DNA of 62,027 bases from Acidiferrimicrobium sp. IK (GCF_025499425.1 NZ_JAIMCB010000019.1:1-62027); one strand, 5' to 3'; positions 43,725 to 57,489 are shown, counted from the first letter of the stretch. The notes: a model not told the origin generated them from the sequence alone. Program-made: numbers and translations.

Positions 43725-44971
43725 GCTTCCTCCAATGTCCGGGGCGGGGCAGGTATCCGGGGTGGGACCGGTCTGCGGGGCGATACGGGTGTTCGGGGCG
43801 GTACAGGGCCGCCGGCGAAGCCGGGCGCGGTCTCGTTGGCGATGATCCGAGCCAGGTGCTCGAGCGACGCCAGCGAATGACCTTCCACGAACTGATCAAC
43901 GTACGGCAGGGCGGCCGCCATCCCCCGGGCGAGAGGCGCGTACCCGGGCGTGGCCTTGAGCGGGTTGACCCAGATCACCCGGTGCGCGACCCGGGCCAGG
44001 CGGGCCATCTCCGCGGCCAGCTGCGCCGGGTCGCCGCGGTCCCACCCGTCGGAGAGGATGACGACCACCGCGCCGCGGGCCATCCCCCGCACCCCCCAGC
44101 GGTCGTTGAAACCGGCCAGCCCGTCGCCCAGCCTGGTCCCTCCGGACCAGTCGACGACCTCGCCGGCGGCCCGGCGAAGGGCGATCTCGGGGTCGCGCCC
44201 GGCCAGGTGGCGGGTCAGGCGGGTCAGGCGGGTGCCCAGCGCGAAGACCTCGACGGTGTTGACGCCTCGGGCCGCGACCGCGGCCTGCGCGAAGCGCATC
44301 GCGGCCCGGGCGTAGGGCTCCATCGACCCCGACACGTCGGCCAGGACTACCAGCCGCCGGCCGCGGGTGGAGGGGAGCCTCCACGCCCGCTCGATCGCCT
44401 CGCCGCCCGTGCGCAGAGAACGGCGGACGGTGCCCCCCATGTCCGGGCGGCCGCGGGAGTGGGCGGTCTTGCGCAGCCGGCGGGTGCGGCGCTGGTCCGG
44501 GTTGACCCGCAGCGCGGCCAGGAGCCGGTGGGCCTCGTTCCACTCGTCGGCGTCGAGGGCCGCGAAATCCTTGTGGCGGAGCACCTCGAGGGCGCTGAAG
44601 CGCACCGCGACGGTCTCCCCGGTCGGGGCCTCCCCCCCGTCGCGGTCTGTGCCTGCGTCGTCGTCGGGCTCGTCGACGGCCAGGGTCACCGGCGCCGGCA
44701 GCGGCGGATCGACCCGCTCGACGCGGCGCTGCTCCCAGTAGGAGGCGAACACCCGGTCGTAGATGGCCACGTCCTCGGGGCGGCGCACCAGGGTGGCCCG
44801 CCCGGCGAAGTACACCCCGTCGCGGCGGGCCACGCCGACCAGGCCCAGCGCGGCGACGAAATCGACGACCGAGCCGGTCGGCACGTCGACACCCGCGCCG
44901 CGCAGCACCCACGCGAAGCCCACCGCGATCCGCTCCGGGGCGCCTCGCGACGAGGCCGGGCTGTCAGGCAC
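43721..44971 (-). CDS. coxE: CoxE-like von Willebrand factor A protein
   Basis: The 416-residue protein has a C-terminal VWA domain (about 205-385) with the metal-site motif DVSGSM in LVVLADVSGSMEPYARAAM, a conserved SGGTRLGDGL and LSDGWDRGD. CoxE works with the MoxR-type ATPase CoxD to assemble the CuSMo or molybdenum active site of CO dehydrogenase-like enzymes. The last 35 residues form a Pro/Arg-rich repeat (PPRTPVSPRRPVPPR and similar), unusual for the family. GTG at 44971 overlaps the coxD stop by 8 bases. Confidence 0.9.
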   Translation of the reverse strand: MPDSPASSRGAPERIAVGFAWVLRGAGVDVPTGSVVDFVAALGLVGVARRDGVYFAGRATLVRRPEDVAIYDRVFASYWEQRRVERVDPPLPAPVTLAVDEPDDDAGTDRDGGEAPTGETVAVRFSALEVLRHKDFAALDADEWNEAHRLLAALRVNPDQRRTRRLRKTAHSRGRPDMGGTVRRSLRTGGEAIERAWRLPSTRGRRLVVLADVSGSMEPYARAAMRFAQAAVAARGVNTVEVFALGTRLTRLTRHLAGRDPEIALRRAAGEVVDWSGGTRLGDGLAGFNDRWGVRGMARGAVVVILSDGWDRGDPAQLAAEMARLARVAHRVIWVNPLKATPGYAPLARGMAAALPYVDQFVEGHSLASLEHLARIIANETAPGFAGGPVPPRTPVSPRRPVPPRIPAPPRTLEEA

Positions 44972-45971
44972 CGCGCTGGAACGCCGCTCGGACCAGCTCC
45001 GCGAGCCCGCTGTCGCGGACCCGGGCCTGGTCCTCTTGGTACTTGAGCACCGTCCCGAGGGTCAGGTCCAAGCTGCGCTCGTCGATCTGGCTGCGCCCCA
45101 GGGCGGCCAGCGCGGCGGTCCAGTCGATGGTCTCGGCCACCCCGGGCGGCTTGTAGAGGTGCATGGACCGGAGCGACTCGACCGCGGCGGCCACCTGCCG
45201 GGCGAGGACAGGCGCGGCCTGCGGGGCCCGCAGCGTCACGATCGCGACCTCCCGCTCGAAGTCCGGGTGGGCGACCCAGTGGTACAAGCAGCGGCGCTTG
45301 AGGGCGTCGTGCACGTCGCGGGTGCGATTGGAGGTGACGATCACCACCGGCGGGACGACAGCCCGCAGCGTGCCCAGCTCGGGGACCGTCACCGCGTACT
45401 CGGAGAGGACCTCGAGGAGGAACGCCTCAAACTCGTCGTCGGCTCGGTCGACCTCATCGATGAGCAGCACCGGCGGCGGCCCCTCGCCGTGGTCGATGGC
45501 GGCCAGCAGCGCCCGGCGGATCAAGAACCGCTGGTCGTAGAGCTCGTCTTCCGACACTGCGCCGCCCCTGGTCTCCGCGGCCCGCAGGTGCAGCAGCTGG
45601 CGGGCGTAGTCCCACTCGTAGACGGCCTGGGAGACGTCGATACCCTCGTAACACTGCAGGCGGAGCAGCGGGCCTCCGGTCCACGCCGACAGGACCTTGG
45701 CCACCTCCGTCTTGCCGACGCCGGCCTCCCCCTCGAGCAGCAGCGGCCGGCGGAGGGCCAGGGCCAAGAACACCGAGGTGGCGAGGCCCTCGTCGGCCAG
45801 GTAGCCGTGAGCCCCGAGCGCGGCGGTGACTTCCTCCACCGACCCCGGCGCCCACGACCCGGCCCCGGGCGCCCCGGGCGCGGACGCTCCTCCCGCCGGG
45901 TCAGGCGCGACGGGAGGAGCGACGGAGGCCCCGGTCGGGGCGGCGGCCGGCGGCACGGGCGGTGAGGTCAC
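44964..45971 (-). CDS. coxD: CoxD-like MoxR-family AAA+ ATPase
   Basis: The 335-residue ATPase has a Pro/Ala-rich N-terminus of about 45 residues and a MoxR AAA+ domain: Walker A GEAGVGKTE, Walker B VLLIDEVDRAD, a sensor VIVTSNRTRDVHDALKRRCL and the family segment LQCYEGIDVSQAVYEWDY. In CO dehydrogenase clusters CoxD unfolds or remodels apo-enzyme during active-site assembly together with CoxE. GTG at 45971 is chosen; the frame upstream lacks family similarity. It overlaps coxE by 8 bases and follows coxM by 71 bases. Confidence 0.92.
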   Translation of the reverse strand: MTSPPVPPAAAPTGASVAPPVAPDPAGGASAPGAPGAGSWAPGSVEEVTAALGAHGYLADEGLATSVFLALALRRPLLLEGEAGVGKTEVAKVLSAWTGGPLLRLQCYEGIDVSQAVYEWDYARQLLHLRAAETRGGAVSEDELYDQRFLIRRALLAAIDHGEGPPPVLLIDEVDRADDEFEAFLLEVLSEYAVTVPELGTLRAVVPPVVIVTSNRTRDVHDALKRRCLYHWVAHPDFEREVAIVTLRAPQAAPVLARQVAAAVESLRSMHLYKPPGVAETIDWTAALAALGRSQIDERSLDLTLGTVLKYQEDQARVRDSGLAELVRAAFQRGA

Positions 45972-46042
45972 CGGGCCAGCGTAGGACCCAACGCGCTTTT
46001 CGACACCGCCGTCGTCCGGCCCCGCCGGCCGCGGCACGGCCG

Positions 46043-46867
46043 TTACGGCGCGCCGGCCTCCTGCAGGGCCCGTCGTACCAGCACCTCGGCCAGGTGCCGG
46101 CGGTACTCCTGGCTGGCGTTGAGGTCGGCGGGGGGATCGAGCCCGTCCGACGCGTGGGTGGCGGCCTCAGCGGCACTGGACCCGGCCGCGATCGCGTCCT
46201 CCACCGCGGCGGCCCGTACCGGCACCGACGCCATGTTGACCAACCCGACTCCCGTCGAGCCGTTGTGCACCGCGGCGACACCGACGATGGCCCAATCCTG
46301 GGCTCGGCGGTTGAACTTCTGGAACGACCACCCGGCGTCGGGCACCTTGGGCACGGAGATCTCGGTGAGGATCTCGTCGGCGGACAGCGCGGTCTCCAAG
46401 AAACCGCGGAAGAAGTCGTCGGCCGGGATCTGGCGGCTGCCGTTGGGGCCTACCACGGTGAACGTGGCGCGAAGGGCGAGGCAGACCGCCGGCAGGTCCG
46501 ACGCAGGGTCGCCGTGGGCGATGGAGCCTCCGATGGTGCCCCGGTGGCGGACCTGAGGGTCGCCGACCTGGCTGGTGGCGTGGGCCAGCAGCGGCACCTG
46601 CGCCTTGAGCAGCGCGGAGGTCTCGACTTCGTGATGGCGGGTGAGGGCGCCGATGGTGACGGTGTCGCCGGCGTCGCTGATGTAGGACAGGTCACGCAGG
46701 CGGCCGATGTCGATCAGCATCGACGGCGCGGCCAGGCGCAGCTTCATCAGCGGCAGCAGCGAGTGCCCGCCGGCGAGAAGCTTGGCGTCGTCGCCGCTGT
46801 CGGCGAGGAGCCTGACGGCCTCGTCGAGGCTGCTCGGACGCTGGTATTCGAAGGCGGCGGGGATCAC
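46043..46867 (-). CDS. coxM: CO dehydrogenase-like medium (FAD) subunit
   Basis: The 274-residue flavoprotein subunit passes electrons from the iron-sulfur subunit to the electron acceptor. The FAD-binding motifs [14 protein letters not shown] and [15 protein letters not shown] are exact family signatures, and [16 protein letters not shown] is the usual start. GTG at 46867 overlaps the coxS stop codon (GTGA), indicating coupled translation of subunits. The order here is large, small, medium. Confidence 0.95.
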   Translation of the reverse strand: MIPAAFEYQRPSSLDEAVRLLADSGDDAKLLAGGHSLLPLMKLRLAAPSMLIDIGRLRDLSYISDAGDTVTIGALTRHHEVETSALLKAQVPLLAHATSQVGDPQVRHRGTIGGSIAHGDPASDLPAVCLALRATFTVVGPNGSRQIPADDFFRGFLETALSADEILTEISVPKVPDAGWSFQKFNRRAQDWAIVGVAAVHNGSTGVGLVNMASVPVRAAAVEDAIAAGSSAAEAATHASDGLDPPADLNASQEYRRHLAEVLVRRALQEAGAP

Positions 46868-47337
46868 GAGGCGCTCCGGGCGGGGGTCTTGGCCGCAGCC
46901 AGCACGGCCTTCACGATGTTGTGGTAACCGGTGCAGCGGCACAGGTTGCCCTCGAGGCCTTCGCGGACCTTGGCCTCGTCGAGGTCGGGGACCTCCTCGA
47001 TGAGGGAGACCGCGGCCATGACCATGCCAGGGGTGCAGTACCCGCACTGGAGGCCGTGGTGCTCTTGGAACGCTTCCTGCACCGGGTGCATGCGGTCGGG
47101 TCCGGCCAGACCCTCGATCGTGGTGATCGACGATCCGTCGGCCTGGGCGGCGAGGACGGTGCAGGACTTGACCGACTCGCCGTCGAGCAGGACGGTGCAC
47201 GCCCCGCACGACGACGTGTCGCATCCGACGTTGGTGCCGGTGAGCCCGAGCACGTCGCGGAGGTAGTGGACGAGCAGCAGGCGGGGCTCGACCTCGCTGT
47301 CGCGCTGCTCGCCGTTGACCGTGGTGGTGATCTTCAC
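46864..47337 (-). CDS. coxS: CO dehydrogenase-like small [2Fe-2S] subunit
   Basis: The 157-residue subunit carries two [2Fe-2S] clusters. The plant-ferredoxin-like N-terminal cluster uses Cys39, Cys44, Cys47 and Cys59 ([12 protein letters not shown]). The helical C-terminal cluster uses Cys98, Cys101, Cys133 and Cys135 (QCGYCTPGM and [10 protein letters not shown]). It transfers electrons from the molybdenum site of CoxL to FAD in CoxM. The start is GTG with GAGG upstream, 12 bases after coxL. Confidence 0.97.
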   Translation of the reverse strand: MKITTTVNGEQRDSEVEPRLLLVHYLRDVLGLTGTNVGCDTSSCGACTVLLDGESVKSCTVLAAQADGSSITTIEGLAGPDRMHPVQEAFQEHHGLQCGYCTPGMVMAAVSLIEEVPDLDEAKVREGLEGNLCRCTGYHNIVKAVLAAAKTPARSAS

Positions 47338-47349
47338 GTGAGGGTTCCT

Positions 47350-49626
47350 CTACTCGGCTGCGGTGGACTGGGCGGCGGCGACGGCTCGCCAGACGCGTTC
47401 GGGTGTGGCCGGCATGTCGATGTGACGCACGCCGAGGTGGGCCAGCGCGTCGACCACCGCGCTTTGCACCGCCGGGGTCGATCCGATGGTCCCGGACTCG
47501 CCGATGCCCTTGGCACCGAGCGCGTTGATCGGCGTTGGCGTGGCCATCGCTACCAGCTCGAAGCTCGGCAGCTCGGTGGCGGAGATCATGGCGTAGTCGG
47601 CCAGGTTGGACGTGACCGGGTTGCCGTCGTCGTCGTAGCGGACCTCCTCCATGAGGGCCTGCGCCGCGCCTTGGGCCAGCCCGCCGTGGCGCTGGCCTTC
47701 GGCCAGCAGCGGGTTGACGATGGTGCCGGCGTCGTCCACCGCGACCAGCCTGGTCAGCTTGACCCGCCCGGTGTCGGTGTCGACTTCCACCACCGCGACG
47801 TGGGCCCCGAACGGGAAGGTCGGGCCGGCCGGCGAGGAGCTGTGGGCCACGACCAGCGCGTCGCCGTCGTCGCCGGCGGCTTCGGCCAGCTCCGCCCAGG
47901 AACGGCCAACAGCCGGGGTGCCAGCGACGTGGAAACGCCCGCCGACCTTGTCCAGCACGACATCGTCGGCGTTGGCTTCGAGCAGCTCGGCGGCCAGCTT
48001 GGCGGCCTTGTCGACGAGGGCGATCGACGCCTCGTGGACCGCGAGACCGCCGGACTGCAACGAGCGCGAGCCCATCGTCCCGCCACCCTCGGGCACCAGG
48101 TCGGTGTCGTTGGCCACGAACTCGATGTCCTCCATCGGGATCCCGAGCTGCTCGGAGGCGAGCATGGTCCACGCCGTCTCGTGACCCTGACCGTGGGGGG
48201 AGGTTCCGGTGTACACCCGGGCCTTGCCGCCGGGCAGGATCTCGACCTTGGCGTACTCGCCGGGCGGCCCGGCGCCGTTGGTGATCTCCACGTAGCTCGA
48301 CACGCCGATGCCGATCTGGGTGGTGTCCCCCGACGATCGGCGGGTGGCCTGCTCGGCGCGCAGCGCCTGGTAGTCGGAGGCCTGCAGCGCCAGGTCGATC
48401 GCCCCGCCGTAGTCGCCGATGTCGTAGACGGTGCCCGTCGGGGTGGTGAAGGGGAACTTGTCGTTGGCCACCACGTTGCGCTTGCGCACCTCGGCGGGGT
48501 CCATGCCGATCTCAGCGGCGAAGAGGTCCATCGCCCGCTCGATGGCCGCCGTTGCCTCCGGCCGGCCCGCGCCGCGGTAGGCCACCGTCGGGGTGGTGTT
48601 GGTGACCATCGACGCGGCCGAGAACTCGACCTTGGGGATGTCGTAGGTCCCCGAAGTCATCAGCCGGGTCAGGGCGGGGAGGAAGGAGCCGAGCGACGGG
48701 TAGGCGCCGGCGTCTTGGACCACCTCCAGGCGGTACGCCTCGACCTTCCCGTCGCGGCTGCCGCCGATCGCGACGTCTTGCACCTGGGCCCGGCCGTGGC
48801 CGAGGGCCAGCATGCTCTCAGAGCGGGTCTCGGTCCAGTGGACCGGCCGGCCCGCGGCCTTGGCCAGCCACGGCAGGATCAGGTCCTCGACGTAGAGCCC
48901 GATCTTGGCGCCGAACCCGCCGCCGACGTCGGGGGCGATGACCCGGACCCGGTCGGCCTCGAGCCCGTAGAGGCCGGCGATGGCGGCCTTCGCGCCGTGA
49001 GGGGCCTGATTGGAGGCGTACTGGATGACCCGGTCGCCTTCCCACATCGCCGCCCCGCTGCGCACTTCCAGCGGGCAGGGCGCGACGCGCTGGTTGATCA
49101 GCCGGTGGCGGACCACGACCTCGCAGCCGTCGAAGAAATCCTCGGCCTGCGGCTCGTTCATCGGGACCGCCACGTTGCTCCCGTGCTCGGGGAACAGCAG
49201 CACGTCGCCGGTGAGAGCGCTGACCGGGTCGACCACCGCGGGGAGCGGCTCGTAGTCCACGAAGACCGACTCGGCGGCGTCCTCGCCTTGGTAGCGCTCC
49301 TCGGTGAGGACCACTGCGACGGCCTCGCCGACGAAACGGACGACGCCTTTGGCCAGCACCGGCCGGGCCATGACGTCTGGGACGCCAGGCAGGCCGGCAG
49401 GGACGGGTGGCAAGTCGACGTCCTCGCCGGTGTAGATGGCCACGACGCCGGGGCGGTTCCTGGCCTCAGTTACGTCCAGCGACGTCAGCCGGGCGTGGGC
49501 CATGGTCGATCGCACGAAGGTGGCCCAAAGCGCCCCTTCGATCTTCAGATCGTCCCCGTAGACCCCCCCGGTGGTGAGGAACTTGGGGTCCTCCCGCCGC
49601 TGCACTCGATTTCCGAGAATGCTCAC
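47350..49626 (-). CDS. coxL: CO dehydrogenase-like large (molybdenum) subunit, form II
   Basis: The 758-residue molybdopterin subunit belongs to the xanthine oxidase family. The active-site loop reads AYRGAGR at 349-355, the form II signature. Form I CO dehydrogenases carry AYRCSFR, whose cysteine binds copper. Therefore CO oxidation is not assured and another substrate is possible. Other features are [21 protein letters not shown] region (partly cited), [30 protein letters not shown] and the C-terminal [17 protein letters not shown] with the catalytic Glu. GTG at 49626 opens the cox operon; a hairpin overlaps its ribosome site. Confidence 0.95.
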   Translation of the reverse strand: MSILGNRVQRREDPKFLTTGGVYGDDLKIEGALWATFVRSTMAHARLTSLDVTEARNRPGVVAIYTGEDVDLPPVPAGLPGVPDVMARPVLAKGVVRFVGEAVAVVLTEERYQGEDAAESVFVDYEPLPAVVDPVSALTGDVLLFPEHGSNVAVPMNEPQAEDFFDGCEVVVRHRLINQRVAPCPLEVRSGAAMWEGDRVIQYASNQAPHGAKAAIAGLYGLEADRVRVIAPDVGGGFGAKIGLYVEDLILPWLAKAAGRPVHWTETRSESMLALGHGRAQVQDVAIGGSRDGKVEAYRLEVVQDAGAYPSLGSFLPALTRLMTSGTYDIPKVEFSAASMVTNTTPTVAYRGAGRPEATAAIERAMDLFAAEIGMDPAEVRKRNVVANDKFPFTTPTGTVYDIGDYGGAIDLALQASDYQALRAEQATRRSSGDTTQIGIGVSSYVEITNGAGPPGEYAKVEILPGGKARVYTGTSPHGQGHETAWTMLASEQLGIPMEDIEFVANDTDLVPEGGGTMGSRSLQSGGLAVHEASIALVDKAAKLAAELLEANADDVVLDKVGGRFHVAGTPAVGRSWAELAEAAGDDGDALVVAHSSSPAGPTFPFGAHVAVVEVDTDTGRVKLTRLVAVDDAGTIVNPLLAEGQRHGGLAQGAAQALMEEVRYDDDGNPVTSNLADYAMISATELPSFELVAMATPTPINALGAKGIGESGTIGSTPAVQSAVVDALAHLGVRHIDMPATPERVWRAVAAAQSTAAE

Positions 49627-49630
49627 GGTC

Positions 49631-49646
49631 AGACCTTAGAAGGTCT
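49631..49646 (-). promoter_or_regulatory. hairpin overlapping the coxL ribosome-binding site
   Basis: AGACCTT and AAGGTCT (7-bp arms, 2-base centre) lie in the 27-base space between the ftsB stop and coxL start. On the minus strand the second arm supplies AAGG, the only ribosome-site-like sequence before the GTG, at about 8 bases. The element could limit coxL translation, serve as an operator half-palindrome, or weakly end ftsB transcription. Confidence 0.4.
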
Positions 49647-49653
49647 CAGCCGG

Positions 49654-49986
49654 CTACGGCGTGTTCGACGGCGGGACGGTCGTGGTCGGCGTGGACTGCG
49701 CTGACCCCGGCGCCGGCGTGGCCTGCGGCAACACCACGTAAGCCTGCTCGCCGGGCATCACCAGACCGTACTTCTGGCGGGCCAGCTGCTCGATCGTCGC
49801 GTCGGTCTGCAGCGACGCGGCCTCCTTGGTCAGCTTGGCGTTCTCTTGGCTGAGCATGTTGATCTGGCGGCGCGTCGAACTCAGCTGCCGGCCCTGGTCG
49901 AGGAGCTGACGGCCGGGCAGGACGAACAGCACGATGACCGCCACCCCGGTAACCGACAGCAGCAAGATACGGACGGTCCGCCTCAT
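49654..49986 (-). CDS. ftsB: FtsB/DivIC septum formation initiator
   Basis: The 110-residue bitopic membrane protein has a transmembrane helix (ILLLSVTGVAVIVLFVLPG) and a coiled coil (QLLDQGRQLSSTRRQINMLS and following), then the conserved ARQKYGLVMPGEQAYVVL segment and a Thr/Pro-rich tail. FtsB/DivIC joins FtsL and FtsQ in the divisome. It starts at ATG 49986, 13 bases after eno, the usual actinobacterial arrangement. Confidence 0.92.
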   Translation of the reverse strand: MRRTVRILLLSVTGVAVIVLFVLPGRQLLDQGRQLSSTRRQINMLSQENAKLTKEAASLQTDATIEQLARQKYGLVMPGEQAYVVLPQATPAPGSAQSTPTTTVPPSNTP

Positions 49987-49999
49987 CGGGCCACCCGCC

Positions 50000-52804
<2,805 letters not shown>

Positions 52805-52808
<4 letters not shown>

Positions 52809-53884
52809 GGGGTGGTGGAGGAGTTGGCGCCGAGCGGGGAGGGGGCCGTCACCGAACCGGTCCGGCCGTCCCAGGTCCCGTAAGCCGGGTTGACGCTGAC
52901 CTTGGCCGGCGCGACCACCGAGCCGAGCGCCGGGTCAGCGGCGCCTTGGGCCTGGGCGATCCCGAGCGCCAACGCCTTCTGGGTGACCGCGTCGAAGGGC
53001 TGGAACGTACGGCTGTCCACCGCGGTGATGTGGTAGCCGTAGGCGGTCTGCTGCGGCTGGGCGGCGGTGCCGGGGGCCAACGCCAGCACCTGGTTGAAAA
53101 GCGCCGCGCCCTGCAGCTCGAGGCCTTGGCCGTCGTAGCAGGTGACCACCCCGCCGGAGGGCCGGCCGAGGACGGTGCCAAGCGACGGGTCACTGTGCGC
53201 CAGGTTGTACTGGTTGACGATCTGGTTGGCCTGGCCCAGCGAGGCGCCCTGGTTGAGGGTCCCGTCGCTGTTGAGCACCGACACCGAGATCGACCTAACG
53301 CACACCTGAGAGAAAAAGTACTTCTGCACCGACTGGTAGGCGCTGCGCAGCGTGGAGGTGTCGGTCGGCGCCGGCTCGATGGCCGCGTGCTCGGCGTCCT
53401 GGGCGACCTGCGTGTCGCGAAACGCTTGCGGGAACGACAGCCACGTCGAGCCGAACAGGGCCTCGTCGACGGAGCGGGCGGCCGCCAGCTGCTCGGGGCC
53501 GGGCAGCTGACCGGTAGCGGCCAGATGCTGGTGGATGGCCAGCGCCTGGATCATGGTGGAGAGGACCCCAGCGACGAAACGGGTCGAGTAGGTGCCCGGG
53601 GCGTCGCCGGTCACCGAGATGCTGTTGCCGCTCTGCGCCGCGGCCCGGTCGATGCTGGCCACGTACGCCTTGTTGGACGTCTGCAGGCGCAGCTCCAGGT
53701 CCAAAGCGGTCTGCTTGATCACCGCGCCGTTGACGCTGGCCGCGACCGGCGAAGTGTCGCACGCCCCCGCTACCAGGGTGATGGCCAGCGCGCCGATCCC
53801 GCCTGCGAGCAGTCGGCGGGTCCTGCCCCGGCATGAGCGCCAGCGGCCGCGCGGGATGGGGTGGGGGGAGGGAAAGCGTCTCAC
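52805..53884 (-). CDS. SurA-like lipoprotein (PPIase/chaperone family)
   Basis: The 359-residue lipoprotein has a basic start, a hydrophobic segment and lipobox VAGAC (Cys about 46), then a SurA_N-like helical region (VAASVNGAVIKQTALDLEL), and a C-terminal part with YGYHITAVDSRT that recalls the end of a parvulin domain. The central parvulin core is poorly conserved, so chaperone rather than isomerase function is more likely. It lies between mfd and mazG, a frequent order in actinobacteria. The GTG start has no obvious ribosome site and the mfd stop is 18 bases upstream. Confidence 0.78.
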
Positions 53885-53901
53885 AGCGGCGCTGATGCTA
53901 C

Positions 53902-56900
53902 CTAGGCGGCTTCGGCAGGGACCAACTGGGCGAGCAGGTCGGCCAGCGTCTCCGCCGGGTCGGCGCCGCGGGGCAGGGTGAGGACCAGCTGGCCGAGGTC
54001 CTCCTTGAACACCGCCTTGGGGTGCAGGCGGGTGAGGCGGACCCTGGCGCTGGCCCGCAGCGACAGCGGCGACAGCCGGGCGGTGGCCCCCCCGCCGGAC
54101 AGGCCGCCGCTGGATTTGACCACTGCAACCTCGCGAACCCCGGTGCGGGCGCACTCAGCGCGCAGGTGCCCGATGCGCAGCAACGCCTCGGCCGGGTCGG
54201 GCAGAGGCCCGTACCGGTCGAGCCACTCGTTGCGGATGTCGTCGACCTCGGCGTGGGTGGTGACCATCGCCAGGCGGCGGTAGGCCTCTAGGCGAAGGTC
54301 CTCGCGCTGCACGTAGCCGGCGGGCAGGTTGGCGGTGACTGGCAGGTCGAGCTTGATCTCGGCCGGCTCGCGCAGCTCCTCGCCTTTCAGCTCGGCGACC
54401 GCCTCGCTCACCATCTGGACGTACAGGTCGTAGCCCACCGCGGCGATGTGCCCGGACTGGTTGCCGCCAAGCAGGTTGCCCGCACCGCGGATCTCCAGGT
54501 CGCGCATGGCGATCTTGAATCCGGACCCGAGTTCGGTGTGCTCGCCGATGGTCCGCAGGCGTTCGTAGGCCTCCTCGGAGAGCGACTGCTCCGGAGGGAA
54601 CAGCAGGTAGGCGTACGCCCGCTGCCCGGCCCGGCCGACCCGGCCCCGCAACTGGTGGAGCTGGCCCAGCCCGAGCCGGTCGGCGCGGTCGACGACGAGG
54701 GTGTTGACCGTCGGCATGTCGATGCCCGACTCGATGATGGTGGTGCACACCAGCACGTCGTACTGGCCCTCCCAGAAGTCGTAGACCACCTTCTCGAGGG
54801 TCCCTTCGTCCATCTGACCGTGGGCGACCGCGACGCGGGCCTCGGGCACGAGGGCCTTGAGCTCGGCCGCCACCTTCTCGATGTCGGCCACCCGGTTGTG
54901 AACGAAGAACACCTGGCCTTCCCGCAGCAGCTCGCGGCGGATGGCCTCGGCGACGGCCCGGTCGTCGTACTCCCCGACGTAGGTGAGGATCGGTAGCCGC
55001 TCGGCGGGCGGCGTGTTGAGCAGGGTCAGGTCGCGGATGCCGGTGAGGCTCATCTCCAGCGTCCTAGGGATCGGGGTGGCGGTGAGGGTCAGCACGTCGA
55101 CGTTGGTCCGCAGGTGCTTGATCGCTTCTTTGTGGTGCACGCCGAAACGTTGCTCCTCGTCGACTACGAGCAAGCCGAGGTTCTTGAACGCCAGTTCGCC
55201 GCCGAGCAGCCGGTGGGTGCCGACCACCACGTCCACCGAGCCGTCGGCCAGACCGTCGATGACCGCCTTGCTCTGCGCCGGGGTCAAAAACCGAGACAGC
55301 ATCTCGACGCGGATCGGGTAGCCAGCGAAACGCTCGGAGAAGGTCTGGAAGTGCTGGGAGGCGAGGAGGGTCGTCGGGACCAAGATGGCGACTTGCATCC
55401 CGTCCTGCACCGCCTTGAACGCAGCCCGGATGGCCACCTCGGTCTTGCCGAACCCGACATCGCCACACACCAGGCGGTCCATCGGGGCTTCGGCTTCCAT
55501 GTCGGCTTTCACCTCGGCGATCGCCTTCAACTGGTCGGTGGTCTCCGCGAACGGGAAGGCTTCCTCCATCTCGTGCTGCCACGGGGTGTCGGGCGCGAAG
55601 GCGTGCCCGGCGGCGTTGACCCGCTTTTGGTACAGGACGACCAGCTCCTGGGCGATCTCGCGGACTGCGCTTCGGACCCGGGACTTGGTGCGCTGCCAGT
55701 CGCTGCCGTTGAGGCGCGACAGCGACGGCGACTCGCCGCCGGTGTAGGGGCGCAGCAGGTCGATCTGGTCCGACGGTACGTAGAGCTTGTCGCCTGACTT
55801 GTACTCGAGGACCAGGTAGTCGCGTTCGCTGCCGCCGATGGCCCGGCGCACCATCCCGCCGAAGCGCCCGACGCCGTGTTGGTAGTGCACGACGTAGTCG
55901 CCGGTCTTGATGGCATCGAAGAAGCCTTCGGCGGCCCGGGCTCGGGGGCGGGGACGGCGGTGGGCCCGACGCCGGCCGGTCACGTCGCTCTCGGCGAGCA
56001 CCGCGACCTTGGTCGGCGGGTGGATGAAGCCCCGCTCGAGCGGCGCGACGATCACCCGGATCCCCTTGCGGGTCAGCTGAGCCGGGTCGGGCTCCTCCGC
56101 GCTCGGCGCCCGCTCGACCAGGGCGGCCTCGAAACCGTTGTCGCGCAGGGTCGCCGCGACCCGGGCGCCGCTGCCTTTGCCCTCGGCACACACCGTGATC
56201 CGGTAGCCGTCGGCCAGCAACGAGCGCAGCTGCCCGGTCAGGCGTTCGCCGTCGCCGACGACGGGGTCCCACCCGGTGGCCGTCACGGTGGTGGTGCCAG
56301 GTCCCTCCGGGGCGGCGGTCACCGTCCACGCCGCGGCGCCCGTGTGGGCCAGCAGCCGGTCGAAGGGCAGATGGAGGTGGGGAAACTCCTCGCCGGACGC
56401 GCCCCACGTCTGCGCCAGGGTGCCGGCCAGCGCGGCTTCCTCATCGAGCAGCTCGCCGGCCCGGTCCCTCATCCGGCGGGGCTCCACCAGCAGCACCAAG
56501 GCGTCGGAGGGCAGGAGGTCCACGAGGAGGCGCTCGTCGGTGCTCAGCCACGGCAGCCACGACTCCATGCCGTCGAAGGTCATGCCCTCGGCGAAACGCT
56601 CCCAGTGCTCCCGGCCCCACGGGGCCTCGGCGACGAGCGCCTCGGCCCGGGCGTGGATGTCGGCGGTGACGAGCAGCTCCCGGCAACCGAACAGCTCGGC
56701 GCGCTCGATGTCGCCCGTCGAGCGCTGATCGCCGATGGAGAACTCCGTCAGCCGGTCGATCTCGTCGCCCCACAAGTCGATGCGCACCGGGCCGTCCGCC
56801 GTCGAACCGAACACGTCGACGATCGATCCGCGCACGGCCAGCTCGCCGCGGTGCTCGACTTGGTACTCGCGCCGGTAGCCGATTCCCACCAGGCGGGCGA

Positions 56901-57489
56901 CCAGTTCCTCGGGGTCGATGACGTCGCCCCGTTTCACGATGACCGGCGCCACGTCCTCGACGTGGGGTCCTAGACGCTGGAGGAGGCTGCGGACCGGGGC
57001 GACGAGGACCTTCGGCATCCGGTCGGGCTGCCCGTCCCCGGACGTTCCGGAGCCCCCGTTCCCGGACGTTCCGGAGCCCCCGTTCCCGGACGTTCCGGAG
57101 CCTGAGAGCCGCCAGATGGTGCGCAGGCGGCGGCCCATGGTCTCCACGCTCGGGCTGACCCGCTCGAAGGGGAGGGTCTCCCAAGCCGGGCACAAGTCGA
57201 CCTGGTCCTCGCCGAGGAACGCCCCGAGGTCGTGGGCCAGGCGCTCGGCGTCCGACGCGGTGGGCACCGCGACGACGGTCGGATGCCGGCCGGACGCCTC
57301 GGCCAGCCCGGCGATGGCGAACGCTCGGGCCGGTTCGGGGACCGCGACCACGGCCTGGCGCAGACCGGTCAGGTCGGCGAAGGTGGCGTCGGCGCGAAGG
57401 ACCGGCAGGAGCGGAGCCAGCGGGGGGACGGCGGGCTTCTGCGTCTTTTGAGAGGTCGGGACGGTCGACGTGACGGGTTGGGGAGTCAT
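53902..57489 (-). CDS. mfd: transcription-repair coupling factor
   Basis: The 1195-residue Mfd removes stalled RNA polymerase from damaged DNA and recruits UvrA. In order it has a UvrB-like N-terminal module, an RNA polymerase-interaction domain ([18 protein letters not shown]), a superfamily 2 helicase (Walker A-type [16 protein letters not shown], Walker [25 protein letters not shown]) and a TRCF C-terminal domain. A Gly/Ser/Thr repeat of about 25 residues, from a 24-bp tandem repeat, interrupts the N-terminal module near residue 145-170. ATG at 57489, after pth, is preferred over one at 57504. Confidence 0.97.
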   Translation of the reverse strand: MTPQPVTSTVPTSQKTQKPAVPPLAPLLPVLRADATFADLTGLRQAVVAVPEPARAFAIAGLAEASGRHPTVVAVPTASDAERLAHDLGAFLGEDQVDLCPAWETLPFERVSPSVETMGRRLRTIWRLSGSGTSGNGGSGTSGNGGSGTSGDGQPDRMPKVLVAPVRSLLQRLGPHVEDVAPVIVKRGDVIDPEELVARLVGIGYRREYQVEHRGELAVRGSIVDVFGSTADGPVRIDLWGDEIDRLTEFSIGDQRSTGDIERAELFGCRELLVTADIHARAEALVAEAPWGREHWERFAEGMTFDGMESWLPWLSTDERLLVDLLPSDALVLLVEPRRMRDRAGELLDEEAALAGTLAQTWGASGEEFPHLHLPFDRLLAHTGAAAWTVTAAPEGPGTTTVTATGWDPVVGDGERLTGQLRSLLADGYRITVCAEGKGSGARVAATLRDNGFEAALVERAPSAEEPDPAQLTRKGIRVIVAPLERGFIHPPTKVAVLAESDVTGRRRAHRRPRPRARAAEGFFDAIKTGDYVVHYQHGVGRFGGMVRRAIGGSERDYLVLEYKSGDKLYVPSDQIDLLRPYTGGESPSLSRLNGSDWQRTKSRVRSAVREIAQELVVLYQKRVNAAGHAFAPDTPWQHEMEEAFPFAETTDQLKAIAEVKADMEAEAPMDRLVCGDVGFGKTEVAIRAAFKAVQDGMQVAILVPTTLLASQHFQTFSERFAGYPIRVEMLSRFLTPAQSKAVIDGLADGSVDVVVGTHRLLGGELAFKNLGLLVVDEEQRFGVHHKEAIKHLRTNVDVLTLTATPIPRTLEMSLTGIRDLTLLNTPPAERLPILTYVGEYDDRAVAEAIRRELLREGQVFFVHNRVADIEKVAAELKALVPEARVAVAHGQMDEGTLEKVVYDFWEGQYDVLVCTTIIESGIDMPTVNTLVVDRADRLGLGQLHQLRGRVGRAGQRAYAYLLFPPEQSLSEEAYERLRTIGEHTELGSGFKIAMRDLEIRGAGNLLGGNQSGHIAAVGYDLYVQMVSEAVAELKGEELREPAEIKLDLPVTANLPAGYVQREDLRLEAYRRLAMVTTHAEVDDIRNEWLDRYGPLPDPAEALLRIGHLRAECARTGVREVAVVKSSGGLSGGGATARLSPLSLRASARVRLTRLHPKAVFKEDLGQLVLTLPRGADPAETLADLLAQLVPAEAA
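57037..57102 (-). repeat. 24-bp tandem repeat inside mfd
   Basis: Two perfect 24-base units (57037-57060, 57061-57084) and an 18-base partial third copy encode about three Gly/Ser/Thr/Asn octads (GSGTSGNG type) on the minus strand. Since 24 is a multiple of 3, copy-number changes would keep the mfd frame. It is predicted to form a flexible linker. Confidence 0.95.
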
